Assembly: GCA_048262255.1 (NCBI GenBank)
Contig: JBLXFH010000006.1
Location: forward strand, 1 to 64,000
Origin: JABMNT01 sp048262255
Lineage (GTDB): Bacteria > Pseudomonadota > Alphaproteobacteria > Rhodospirillales > Casp-alpha2
Length of the DNA: 64,000 bases
Direction of reading: 5' to 3'
Within the stretch, counting starts at the first letter, position 1. Every line of letters starts with the position of its first letter. Of this stretch, positions 8,063 to 16,726 are shown piece by piece. The notes beneath the pieces are model-generated. The model was not told the origin of the DNA. It saw only the letters and a list, made by a program, of their open reading frames with translations, and ran no database searches. The translations under genes and the position numbers were made by a program.

Positions 8063-9865
8063 TTAGGCGCGAACGTCTACGCGGGAGTCGCTGATGACGT
8101 CCGTCTCTTGTGCCAGAATGACGTCTTCCATATCCGTATCGAGGAGATTGTCGGCGATGTCTTCTCCAGGTTTCCCGGAGCCGTCTTTACCATCGCCGGG
8201 CATTCCATCCTCGCCCCGCAAATTGAACGCCAAATCTCCAGAGTCCATCTGAATACCGGCGTCCTGTAAGGCTTTCTGTAGATCCGATGAATCCCGGCGT
8301 AGCAGATCGAGCGTTTCTTTGTTGTCGGCCGTGACGACGGCCATGGCACGTCCATCATGGGTCAACTCCATCTTGACGTCGACACGCCCCAGTTCTGCCG
8401 GCTTGAGTTGAATGCTGATCCGGTCATTGCCGGCCTGCAGAGCTTTTGTGATCTTAACGGATACCTGGTCGACAACCGATTGGCTTTTAGCGGCCTGCTG
8501 TCCTTGGGTTTGCGCCTGGGATTGCTGTGCCTGCTGGGTTTGTTGTGCGAGCTGTGAGGTGCCGCTGCCGGTTACGTTACCAGCCGATGCGGAGGCACCT
8601 TCACCACCTCCGGCATGTAGGGAAGAGGTCGCGCCTTGCCCGGTCTGAGCGGCACTTACTGCGGATTTTCCATCAGCGGCGCTCTGGATTTGCGCCCGGG
8701 CCTGATTGTTCTGGTTGGCGTTTTGCTGTCCCTGGTTCTGGGCGGTTTGCGCCTGTTGAACAACGGCCGCTACGGAAGGGTTCTGTCCGTTTGCTGTTTG
8801 CGCTGAAGCGTTCTGCTGGCCCGTCTGGTTGCCGGCTTTGCCATCTGCTGCTGCGAGAATGGTGCCGGCGGTCAAGGTGGCACCGGGTTTTGATTTCAGC
8901 GCATCGGCTTCAGCGTCCACTGTCACATTGATTTGCATTTTATCATTTGAGTTGAGGGATTTTGCAATTTGCTGGGCCTGTTGCTGGGCGGTGTTGCTGG
9001 CTTGTGTCGCGGCATCGGATTGCGCCTGAGCTTGAGCTTGGGCTCCGTTGGCTGCTGCGTTGCTCTGCGGACCGTTATGGGTGTTGGTCTGTGCACCGTT
9101 GGCATTTGCGCCTTTGTTTGTGGCTAATGGTCCGGCTTCTGCCATGGCGGATTGTTGTGCCGCCAAGTTGGAGGTGCCGGCTGCGGAGCCATCGGTTTTG
9201 GTTGCTGCCCCTGCTGCGGCGCCAGCCACGTCCATGCCGGCATTTGTCGTTGTGGTTGCGGTTTGCTGGGCGTTGGTGGCAGTGTTGCCAGACGCATTGG
9301 CGTCACTCTGGCCGGGTTTGGAACTTTCATTTGTCGTGTTGGCGTTGTCTGCCTGAGATGAGGGTTGATCGTTGCCATTATCGGACGGGGACGCGCTATC
9401 TGCATGGTCCTTGTTGGATGTGACAGAGTCTTTCGGGCCTGTATCCTGAGACGTCCCGGCATCACGATAATCGCTGTCAGATGAATCCGGTGTGCGGTTC
9501 GAGTCTGCTGCCCGTGAATCGTCGCGGCGTGGTGTGAAATCATTTTTCGGATCGTCGTGGCTGACATCCTTATGGGAATCATCACGTCTGTCGACACGAT
9601 GGTTCGCGCTGTAGTCGTCGCCGCTGTCGGCAGTGTCACGATAATCCTTCGATGTATAAGAGGAATCGGTCGATTTGGCGATGCTGCTGATGCCAGCTTG
9701 CTGAGACAGGGAATTCAGGCCGCCATCAAAAGTCGATCCTGCAGATGTTACGAGTTGACGAAATGTGTTCGCCAGTTTCTCAAGGGACATATCCTTGTCA
9801 CGGGATTGGGTGCCGTTGACGGCGCCATCCGCCGTGTATGTCTTCTTGATCGCCAGGTTGTCCAT
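8063..9865 (-). CDS. fliK: Flagellar hook-length control protein FliK
   Basis: FliK measures hook length and switches export from hook to filament subunits. Residues about 1-460 are low complexity, rich in Gln, Ala, Asn, Ser and Asp, as expected for the secreted ruler part. Residues about 470-560 form the conserved Flg_hook domain: ISIQLKPAELGRVDVKMELT, then ALQDAGIQMDSGDLAFNLR. The 600-aa length is within the broad family range. The ATG at 9865 is preceded by GAGGACTTAGGCA. It heads the fliK-flgD-flgE operon and has a sigma-54 promoter match 40-55 bases upstream. A longer ruler would suit a hook built of oversized FlgE, but that link is inference. Confidence 0.95.
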   Translation of the reverse strand: MDNLAIKKTYTADGAVNGTQSRDKDMSLEKLANTFRQLVTSAGSTFDGGLNSLSQQAGISSIAKSTDSSYTSKDYRDTADSGDDYSANHRVDRRDDSHKDVSHDDPKNDFTPRRDDSRAADSNRTPDSSDSDYRDAGTSQDTGPKDSVTSNKDHADSASPSDNGNDQPSSQADNANTTNESSKPGQSDANASGNTATNAQQTATTTTNAGMDVAGAAAGAATKTDGSAAGTSNLAAQQSAMAEAGPLATNKGANANGAQTNTHNGPQSNAAANGAQAQAQAQSDAATQASNTAQQQAQQIAKSLNSNDKMQINVTVDAEADALKSKPGATLTAGTILAAADGKAGNQTGQQNASAQTANGQNPSVAAVVQQAQTAQNQGQQNANQNNQARAQIQSAADGKSAVSAAQTGQGATSSLHAGGGEGASASAGNVTGSGTSQLAQQTQQAQQSQAQTQGQQAAKSQSVVDQVSVKITKALQAGNDRISIQLKPAELGRVDVKMELTHDGRAMAVVTADNKETLDLLRRDSSDLQKALQDAGIQMDSGDLAFNLRGEDGMPGDGKDGSGKPGEDIADNLLDTDMEDVILAQETDVISDSRVDVRA

Positions 9866-9904
9866 TGCCTAAGTCCTCGAAAATTGAAATTCCGATGAAC
9901 TTAC

Positions 9905-9920
9905 TGCAATCTGCGGGCCA
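9905..9920 (-). promoter_or_regulatory. Sigma-54 (-24/-12) promoter for fliK-flgD-flgE
   Basis: Reading on the minus strand the sequence is TGGCCCG-CAGA-TTGCA, matching the sigma-54 consensus TGGCACG-N4-TTGCA at 11 of 12 fixed positions with the required GG-N10-GC spacing. The expected start of transcription is about 12 bases past the GC, giving a leader of roughly 30 bases before fliK. Sigma-54 control of hook genes is well known in alphaproteobacteria. Confidence 0.8.
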
Positions 9921-10081
9921 ACTTTTCGAATTCATATGAAGTGTTTGAAATATAAAGATATTATTTTGTTTTCACATAAATTCAGGCGCTAGACGAGAAA
10001 GTGCTGGGGCAACAATTGACCAGAGTATGGGGCATTTTTTGCATTGCTGAAACGCATCGGCAGCCGGAGCCGGATTGTGGG

Positions 10082-11899
10082 TCAGGGGCGTGCAAGCTTT
10101 TGTAACCGTTCCGTCATGGTTTCGAAAAGCGGTTCCCAGCCGTCACCGGTTTTGCGCTCATAATCCGTTACATCGGGGCCCCGCGCTTTGAGCAGAAAGT
10201 TGTTCCACGGACTTTGCTGCCAGCAGAGCAGCCATGTTGTTGTTCCAACGGCTGCGGCAATGGGGGCGACGGCTGTTGAGACGGATATGACCACATCCAG
10301 AGCCGCACAAAAGGCGGCGACATCATCTAGATTGTCATATAAATCCAGGTCCGCCATGTCGTGAACGGTCACGCCATACCGACTTTCAAATTGCTCAAGC
10401 TCTTCTTTGCGGTCTCCGCATTGCAGGTTTATAAATACAGCCGGGTTTTGCAGGATCTGCGACCAGTCGGGGACTTTTGTATAATTGGGGGACCGGGCAT
10501 CAGTGATCAATGCGCCTTTCCAACTGATGCCGACATAGGGGCCTGCCCCAAGTTTCGACAGGCGTTCCCGCCAGTACGTAATACGGGCGGGGTCTGGAGT
10601 AAGATAGCGTTCCTGCTGTGATGAAGGAGTGAGCCCGAGGCATTTGAACAGGCTGCCCATGGGCAGATGCATATCAAAATCATTCTGGCTGGCATCGAAA
10701 GTCCCGCTATCCGGGCGGATTTCTGCATCCGGAAAGGAGCGTTCAAACAGCGGTACAAGCTTGGGGTAGACATTTATGATACAGTGTTTGGCGCGGTTGA
10801 TGATGTCCGGAATACAGGCAGCCCAGATGACAACATCGCCTGGCCCCTGTTCCGGCCACAGCAGAACGGTCTTATCCGATAAATCGCTATTCCCGTCCCA
10901 AAGCGGGTTTTCATAGTCACGCATAGGAAAGGCCGTATTGGGGATATGCCATCGCCATTCATATTCAGTGAAGGCGTCATCAATGATGCCTTGGTCGAGG
11001 AGGGCAAAGCTCAGGTTCTGGTGGGCCTCTGCGTAGTTTGGATCTAGAGAAATGGCGGCCCTGAATTCCGCCTCGGCTTCCCTTGGTTTTCCCAACAAGC
11101 GCAATAAAACGCCTTTTGTTGAATGGGCCAGAGCGTTTTGTGGCTGCAACTGTAACGCCGTGTTCAGGTTTGCCATGGCTTCGTCATAGCGCTCCAGAAA
11201 AACAAGACAATTGGCCCGGTTGATGTGCAGGCCCGGAACGTTGTTGTTAAGCTTCAGCGCCGCATCAAAGATTGCAACGGCTTGCACTGTCTGCCCTGTG
11301 GCCTGGATCAGGGTGCCCTTCAATTCAAGCGCCGGAACGAAATCCGGTTTGGCGGCAAGCGCTGCATCACAGAAACTCAGGGCATCCGTCTGCTGATTGA
11401 GGAGGCGGAGTTGGTTAGCCAGATGAAACAGGATTTCTGGCGATTGCGGGGCCAGGCGCTGGGCGCTCTGAAAGTCACTCAATGCCTGGTCGTCTTGCCC
11501 CATCTTTTGCCGAACGATACCCCTATTGACGCAGGCATTCAGATAGTCCGGTTTGATGTCCAGCGCTTTACTGAAACTCTTCAATGCGTCTTCGAACTGT
11601 CCTGTTGCCATAAAGGAAGCCCCCAGATTGCAGTGGGCATCGGCAAAGTTTGGATTGATTTCAATCGATTTTGTGAACAGCTCGATGGCCGACTCCTGCT
11701 TGTTCATTGCCTGGGCGATGATGCCCAGCATGCACAGGGCAATCGAATGGTTGGGATCTTGCTGGAGGATTTGGCGATAAGCGGCCTCAGCTTCGGCAAG
11801 GCGGCCTGATTGGTGATGGGTCAGGCCCTCCTTGAGTTTTGCGTTGAGGTCGGAAGGTGTTCCAGAAGGCACGTTTCCCGTTGTCTGGTTAGAACTCAT
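10082..11899 (-). CDS. TPR protein with GT9-like C-terminal domain (EQGPGD subtype)
   Basis: The product is 605 aa. TPR units fill about residues 15-310 (AIELFTKSIEINPNFADAHC and similar). A GT9-like transferase domain follows, starting at about 340 (KTVLLWPEQGPGDVVIWAAC), with VGISWKGALITDARSPNY, then VVISVSTAVAPIAAAVGTTT and SPWNNFLL near the end. The EQGPGD loop and the SPWNNFLL ending set it apart from most other TPR-GT9 genes here and make it a close partner of the gene at the right edge. The ATG at 11899 follows AAGGCAG; a longer frame upstream lacks support. It lies 31 bases downstream of the GT41-type gene on the same strand, so the two are probably one transcript. Confidence 0.85.
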   Translation of the reverse strand: MSSNQTTGNVPSGTPSDLNAKLKEGLTHHQSGRLAEAEAAYRQILQQDPNHSIALCMLGIIAQAMNKQESAIELFTKSIEINPNFADAHCNLGASFMATGQFEDALKSFSKALDIKPDYLNACVNRGIVRQKMGQDDQALSDFQSAQRLAPQSPEILFHLANQLRLLNQQTDALSFCDAALAAKPDFVPALELKGTLIQATGQTVQAVAIFDAALKLNNNVPGLHINRANCLVFLERYDEAMANLNTALQLQPQNALAHSTKGVLLRLLGKPREAEAEFRAAISLDPNYAEAHQNLSFALLDQGIIDDAFTEYEWRWHIPNTAFPMRDYENPLWDGNSDLSDKTVLLWPEQGPGDVVIWAACIPDIINRAKHCIINVYPKLVPLFERSFPDAEIRPDSGTFDASQNDFDMHLPMGSLFKCLGLTPSSQQERYLTPDPARITYWRERLSKLGAGPYVGISWKGALITDARSPNYTKVPDWSQILQNPAVFINLQCGDRKEELEQFESRYGVTVHDMADLDLYDNLDDVAAFCAALDVVISVSTAVAPIAAAVGTTTWLLCWQQSPWNNFLLKARGPDVTDYERKTGDGWEPLFETMTERLQKLARP

Positions 11900-11930
11900 A
11901 AGCTGACTGCCTTCTTGTTGTGTTGATATG

Positions 11931-14009
11931 TCATGCTGTTTGGGACGCGCACCACTTATGCCACATTTGCCGAAACGCCGTCTCAAGTTGAATTGTAAAG
12001 GCGGGGCCATTACAGACGGAAGAGCTTTCCAACCGGGCCCTCAGGTTTTGGTGCAAAGCGCCAAGACGTGACGTGTCATCGGCAAGTGCACAGGCGATGT
12101 CAACATAGGCGTCTTGTGTGGGCGCAACCAGATCGGGTTGCCCGATGGCTTTCAGCAGGCTTTCACTAACCCGCCCGGCCCAACGGTCGCTGCGCAGGCT
12201 GACAACGGGAACGCCCATCCACAGGGCTTCGGCAGTGCTCGCGCCGCCACCAAACGGGAACGGGTCGAGGGCGATGTCAATGTCGTTATATGAAGCCAGA
12301 AATTCGGCACGCTCCTGTCCGCCCTTAAAGGAAATCCGGCTTGATTCTATTCCGACGAGGCTAAACCGTTCTTTAAGGCGCTCGCGGATTGCCGCGTCCT
12401 GGTAGGCTTTTCCTCTGAAATGCAGTTGGGAGTCCGCATGTGTTGACAGAATCCGGGCCCAAAGGGCGAGCGTCTGATCTGTCACTTTCGCAACATTGTT
12501 ATAGCAGCCAAAGGTGATGCCTGTGTTTTTCCGGGGTGGCGCTGGCCGGATGGGGACGTCAAAGGGCGGTGGGCTGAAACACAGGTAATTTTGCGGTAAC
12601 CGCCAAATGGTCTCGCTAAACAACTCTTCCTCATCGACAGGAACCACCTGTTCATCGACGAGCAGATAATCCATGGTTTCAAGACCCGTGGTGGCGCAGG
12701 AGCCGATCCAGCCCACCTGAACAGGCGCCAGACGACGTGCCAACAAAGGCAGGCGGTTGCGGCCTGTATGGCCGGAGAGATCGACCAGAATATCAATCTG
12801 ATCACTCTCAATCTGCTCTGCCGCATCGTCGTCATTCAGGCAGGAAATATCACGCCAGTGGCCCGTAAGGCCGCGAAACCGCGATGTCAGGTCATCTTCC
12901 AGGCCGGGCGGTGTATTCGAATAACCGTAGATGTCGACGGCGGCCGGGTCGTGGTTTTCTAGAACAGGGGTCAGAAAATATCCAACGGGATGATTTAGAA
13001 AATCACCAGAAAGATAGCCAATTTTCAATGGACGCGAGGGGACGGGCGTGTTGGCAAGCGGGGTTGATCTGGGGAATGCGGGAAGCGCATGCGCCCAGTT
13101 TCGCGCGCATTGCGCAATCTCTTCGGGTCGTGAAGCGGTGTTGTACTGCATCGTGAAGATCAGGTTGCTATGAGCATCCGAACGCGCAGGGTTCAACTCC
13201 AGGGCTTTCCGGTTGGCGGTAATGGCGTCATTCAGGCGACCGATTTGCTGCAATAAGCGGCTGTAATTGTAATGGCTTCCGGCGCGTTTGGGGTCGATTT
13301 TGATGGCCGCTTCAAAACACCGGGCAGCTATTTCCGACTGCCCCATGGCCGTATGTAAATTGCCCAAATTGTTATAGGAATCAATGGCCTGCGGGTTGAT
13401 TGCGAGCGCTTTCTGATAACACAGAAGAGCGCCTTTCGGATTCTTGGCGGCTTCAAGCGCCAATCCCAAATTGTTGTAAGCAGAAGCGTTTTCGGGATCG
13501 ATGGCAATGGCTTGCGTCAAAACGGTGATGGCTTTGTCCGTGTCATTTTGTTTGAGGTAGAGATTCCCAAGATTGACCCGGGCGTTAACATGGTTCGGCG
13601 TTTGCTCCAGAACCAACTGATAATGATCAAGTGCAGAAACCGGGTTTCCCATTGCCAGGTAAGTGTTCGCCAGATTGTAGTGAGCATCCACATATCCCGG
13701 TTGGATTTGCAGCGCCGACTGGAAGCAGGTGCGGGCTTCATCAAATTGTCCTAGGTCTTTCAGGATGATGCCCATGTTGTTTTCCGCAATAAATTGATTC
13801 GGGTTTTCCTGAAGGCTTTGGGTCAGCAATGACAGGCCGCCGGAGCTGTCGCCTTTTTTATGCAAAAGGACCGCAAGCATATTGAGAGTTGGCGTGTGAA
13901 CGGGGGCTGTCGTCAGTATTTTGCGGTATAACTCCTCAGCATTATGGATCTCCCCTGCCTGATGGCATGTTACGGCCTGATTGAAGTCTGTTTCGATGCT
14001 TGTCATCAT
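11931..14009 (-). CDS. TPR protein with O-GlcNAc-transferase-like (GT41, SPINDLY-type) catalytic domain
   Basis: The product is about 692 aa. Residues about 5-300 are TPR units (AYNNLGLALEAAKNPKGALL, and so on). The C-terminal half is a GT41 catalytic region. It opens with KIGYLSGDFLNHPVGYFLTP (about 325), the stretch that in OGT carries the active-site His. Later come ILVDLSGHTGRNRLPLLARR and the nucleotide-sugar motif DIALDPFPFGGGASTAEALW followed by MGVPVVSLR. The role is probably O-linked glycosyl transfer to Ser/Thr of a protein, with flagellin or hook as plausible targets. Start: adjacent ATGs at 14009 and 14006; the only good ribosome site (AAGGAG) is about 25 bases upstream, so the start is unsettled. 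It is divergent from a second GT41-type gene. Confidence 0.88.
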   Translation of the reverse strand: MMTSIETDFNQAVTCHQAGEIHNAEELYRKILTTAPVHTPTLNMLAVLLHKKGDSSGGLSLLTQSLQENPNQFIAENNMGIILKDLGQFDEARTCFQSALQIQPGYVDAHYNLANTYLAMGNPVSALDHYQLVLEQTPNHVNARVNLGNLYLKQNDTDKAITVLTQAIAIDPENASAYNNLGLALEAAKNPKGALLCYQKALAINPQAIDSYNNLGNLHTAMGQSEIAARCFEAAIKIDPKRAGSHYNYSRLLQQIGRLNDAITANRKALELNPARSDAHSNLIFTMQYNTASRPEEIAQCARNWAHALPAFPRSTPLANTPVPSRPLKIGYLSGDFLNHPVGYFLTPVLENHDPAAVDIYGYSNTPPGLEDDLTSRFRGLTGHWRDISCLNDDDAAEQIESDQIDILVDLSGHTGRNRLPLLARRLAPVQVGWIGSCATTGLETMDYLLVDEQVVPVDEEELFSETIWRLPQNYLCFSPPPFDVPIRPAPPRKNTGITFGCYNNVAKVTDQTLALWARILSTHADSQLHFRGKAYQDAAIRERLKERFSLVGIESSRISFKGGQERAEFLASYNDIDIALDPFPFGGGASTAEALWMGVPVVSLRSDRWAGRVSESLLKAIGQPDLVAPTQDAYVDIACALADDTSRLGALHQNLRARLESSSVCNGPAFTIQLETAFRQMWHKWCASQTA

Positions 14010-14118
14010 GGTTTGTGCGGATGAGCCCGGCCTGCTCCTTAAAATGATTTGCAACACATGTGTTTGATTGCTCGCAGATCGGTGAGTTGGCGTTCCGGGA
14101 GGAGGATAGGCGCATATG

Positions 14119-14135
14119 GTTAATGAATTTTAAAA
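14119..14135 (+). promoter_or_regulatory. Conserved 17-base upstream element, copy 1
   Basis: GTTAATGAATTTTAAAA lies 100 bases before the start of the GT41-type gene at 14219. The identical 17 bases occur at 16630-16646, 97 bases before the paralogous TPR gene at 16727. The sequence contains TTAA-N6-TTAA, near but not equal to the CtrA half-site spacing of N7. A shared regulator site or inherited promoter is likely; identity unknown. Confidence 0.5.
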
Positions 14136-14218
14136 TCATTGACGATTAAGGTGCACGGAAGATAAAGCCGCTTTTGCCGAGCCTGTGAGCGCGTGGTAAC
14201 GAAAAGGAATTACAGAAT

Positions 14219-16630
14219 TTGGAGAGCCCCCATACGGGAAATGAATCGTCTGATACAGCGTCCATGACAGTTCAGGAACGCCTAAAACAGGCGGTTGCGC
14301 ATCATTCAGCCGGGCGTCTGGCGGAAGCTGAAAGTCTTTACAGATCAATTCTGGCGGAAGACAAGGACCAGCCCGAGACCCTGCATCTTTCCGGAGTCAT
14401 CGCCCTGCAGACAGGCCGACACGATGAAGCTGTTGAGCTGATCGGAAGAGCGACTGCCATCAAGCCGGACTTTACCGAGGCCTACAACAATCTGGGTACG
14501 ACATTGCGGGCACTCAACCGCCAGGATGAGGCCATTTCGGCCTACCGGAAATCGATTGCCCTGAAACCGGGTTTTGTTGACGCTCATTATAACCTGGGGG
14601 TTTTGTACCAGCAAATGAAGCTTAGGGGTGAAGCGGCATCGCAATATCAACAAGTGATCGATCTCGCCCCAAACCGTGCCGACGCCCATGCTGCCCTGGC
14701 TTCGGTTCTGCAAGCCCAGGGGCTGGCGGGCGATGCCGTAGCGAGCTTTCAAAAGGCGCTTGCTCTTAATCCGACAGACATTGGAGCCAATATCGGTCTG
14801 GGGCATGCCTTACAGGAAACCGGCGATCGCGAGGGGGCTGTGGCGGCTTACAAAAAGGCGTTGGAGGTGCAACCAGATCAAACCGAGGCGTTGTTCAATC
14901 TTGGGAAACTGTATCATGAACTGGGGCAGTTGGACGCTTCGGTGGTGAGTTATCGGGCCGGTTTGCGCATCGCACCGGAGCGGGCAGAAGTTTACTGCAA
15001 TCTTGGGCTGGTTTTGCAGGAACAGGGCCTGATTGACGAGGGACTCACCTGCTATCGGCAGGCATTAACCCAGCAGCCTGATCTGATGGAAGCCCATTTC
15101 AACATTGGTCATGTTCTGCAAAACCGAAAGCAGCTGGATGAGGCGGTTGTCAGCTACAAAAAAGCCCTAGAAATAAACCCGGCATTTGTACCCGCCCTCA
15201 ACAACATTGGGACGGTGCTGCACGATAAGGGAAAACTGGATGAGGCAGTTGATATTTACCAACGCGTTCTTCAGATGCAACCGGATTATGCAGAAGGATA
15301 TAACAATCTGGGTAATTCGCTGTTCAGTCTGGGAGATATCGACGCCGCAATTACCGGCTATGAAAAGGCGGTTGTGCATCAACCGGATTACGCCAGCTCC
15401 TTCAGTAACCGACTGCTGGCTGAACAGTATCGTCCCGGCCATACAGCCAAATCCCTTTATGCGTTGCATTGTGAGTGGGATGAGCGGTATGGACGCGCCT
15501 TTCTGAAGACCAGATTCGATCATCTGAATAGCCGCGATCCTGACCGGTCGCTGCGAATTGGTTTTGTCTCTGCAGATCTTGGTCGTCATCCAGTGGGTTA
15601 TTTTGCAGTTGGTCTGCTGGAGAATCTACAGGAATTTGGCGTGGAGACCTATTGTTATTCGGATCGTGTCGCCGATGATCTGACGCGCCGGATTCAGGCG
15701 GCGGTAAACGTTTGGCGTCCTATACGTGGGGCACCCGATGAGGCGGTCGCTTCAATGATCCGGAAGGATCAGATTGATATTCTCATCGATCTGACGGGGC
15801 ATTCTGCTTATAATCGGCTGTTCGTCTTTGCTCGCAAACCAGCTCCTATTCAAGTGGCTTGGGCGGGTTATGTCGGGACAACCGGTTTGTCGGCTATGGA
15901 TTATCTGATCTCGGACCGGTTTTCGACACATGTCGATGAAGAACCTTTTTACAGCGAAAAAGTCCTTCGCATGCCCGACCAGTGGCTGTGCTATGAACCG
16001 CCCGACTATGCGCCCGATGTGACACCGCTGCCGGCCAGACAGAATGGTTTCGTGACGTTCGCCTCGTTCAGCAATCCGGGAAAATTGAATGCGGGTGTTA
16101 TCTCTGTCTGGGCGCGCATCCTTCAACAAACGGAAGGCTCTCGTTTGTTGCTGAAATACCGCGGCATGGATACGTCTTCCAACATCGAACGCCTGACCGG
16201 AATGTTTGATGCGGTGGGCATACCGGCAACGCGCGTCCTGTTTGAAGGACGTTCGCCCCATGCCGAGTTGTTGGCGCGCTACAATGATGTCGATATTGCG
16301 CTTGACCCGTTTCCTTATTCCGGTGGCATCACGACTTACGAGGCGTTATGGATGGGGGTGCCGGTGATTACGGTTCCGGGGCAAACCTTCGCCAGCCGTC
16401 ATTCCGAAAGCCATCTTGAAACCATTGGCTATCCGGAATTTATTGCCCGCGATCTTGATCAGTATGTTGCGCTGGCGGTGCAATGGGCCAATGACATAGA
16501 CGGTCTTTCTCAGTTGCGCGCAGAAATGCGGGGCCGCATGGCAAACTCTCCAACCTGTGATCCCCATAAATTTTCTGAAGGATTTGCGGGTTTGTTGCGC
16601 ATGGTTTGGCGCGACTGGTGCCACACATAG
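14219..16630 (+). CDS. TPR protein with GT41 (O-GlcNAc-transferase-like) catalytic domain
   Basis: The 803-aa product has about 11 TPR units (residues about 20-400) and a GT41 domain. The domain begins LRIGFVSADLGRHPVGYFAV (about 443), continues with ILIDLTGHSAYNRLFVFARK, and ends with DIALDPFPYSGGITTYEALW (about 692) plus MGVPVITVPGQTF. The role is probably protein O-glycosylation. The likely start is TTG 14219, because the upstream stretch AAAAGG-N10-TTGGA is matched at the next gene; the alternative is ATG 14264. The N-terminal segment VQERLKQAVAHHSAGRLAEA closely parallels the next two genes, so the N-termini are recent relatives with swapped catalytic ends. It faces the other GT41-type gene across a 209-base divergent interval. 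Confidence 0.9.
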   Translation: MESPHTGNESSDTASMTVQERLKQAVAHHSAGRLAEAESLYRSILAEDKDQPETLHLSGVIALQTGRHDEAVELIGRATAIKPDFTEAYNNLGTTLRALNRQDEAISAYRKSIALKPGFVDAHYNLGVLYQQMKLRGEAASQYQQVIDLAPNRADAHAALASVLQAQGLAGDAVASFQKALALNPTDIGANIGLGHALQETGDREGAVAAYKKALEVQPDQTEALFNLGKLYHELGQLDASVVSYRAGLRIAPERAEVYCNLGLVLQEQGLIDEGLTCYRQALTQQPDLMEAHFNIGHVLQNRKQLDEAVVSYKKALEINPAFVPALNNIGTVLHDKGKLDEAVDIYQRVLQMQPDYAEGYNNLGNSLFSLGDIDAAITGYEKAVVHQPDYASSFSNRLLAEQYRPGHTAKSLYALHCEWDERYGRAFLKTRFDHLNSRDPDRSLRIGFVSADLGRHPVGYFAVGLLENLQEFGVETYCYSDRVADDLTRRIQAAVNVWRPIRGAPDEAVASMIRKDQIDILIDLTGHSAYNRLFVFARKPAPIQVAWAGYVGTTGLSAMDYLISDRFSTHVDEEPFYSEKVLRMPDQWLCYEPPDYAPDVTPLPARQNGFVTFASFSNPGKLNAGVISVWARILQQTEGSRLLLKYRGMDTSSNIERLTGMFDAVGIPATRVLFEGRSPHAELLARYNDVDIALDPFPYSGGITTYEALWMGVPVITVPGQTFASRHSESHLETIGYPEFIARDLDQYVALAVQWANDIDGLSQLRAEMRGRMANSPTCDPHKFSEGFAGLLRMVWRDWCHT

Positions 16631-16646
16631 TTAATGAATTTTAAAA
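16630..16646 (+). promoter_or_regulatory. Conserved 17-base upstream element, copy 2
   Basis: This is identical to the element at 14119-14135 and starts at the last base of the upstream gene's stop codon. Its distance to the downstream start (97 bases) is nearly that of copy 1 (100 bases), which argues for a retained promoter function or a duplication that carried the promoter along. Confidence 0.5.
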
Positions 16647-16726
16647 CCCTTGTTCCTTATGCTGTCTGAAACATCATCGTTCCTTCGCCTTCCGGCAAAG
16701 TGTGAATAAAAAAGGATTTTCAGAAC

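Noticed and set aside
10029..10046. Plus-strand GG-N10-GC sequence resembling a sigma-54 promoter
   Set aside because: The -24 half is poor (GGGGCA) and no plus-strand gene follows; it points away from the fliK operon.
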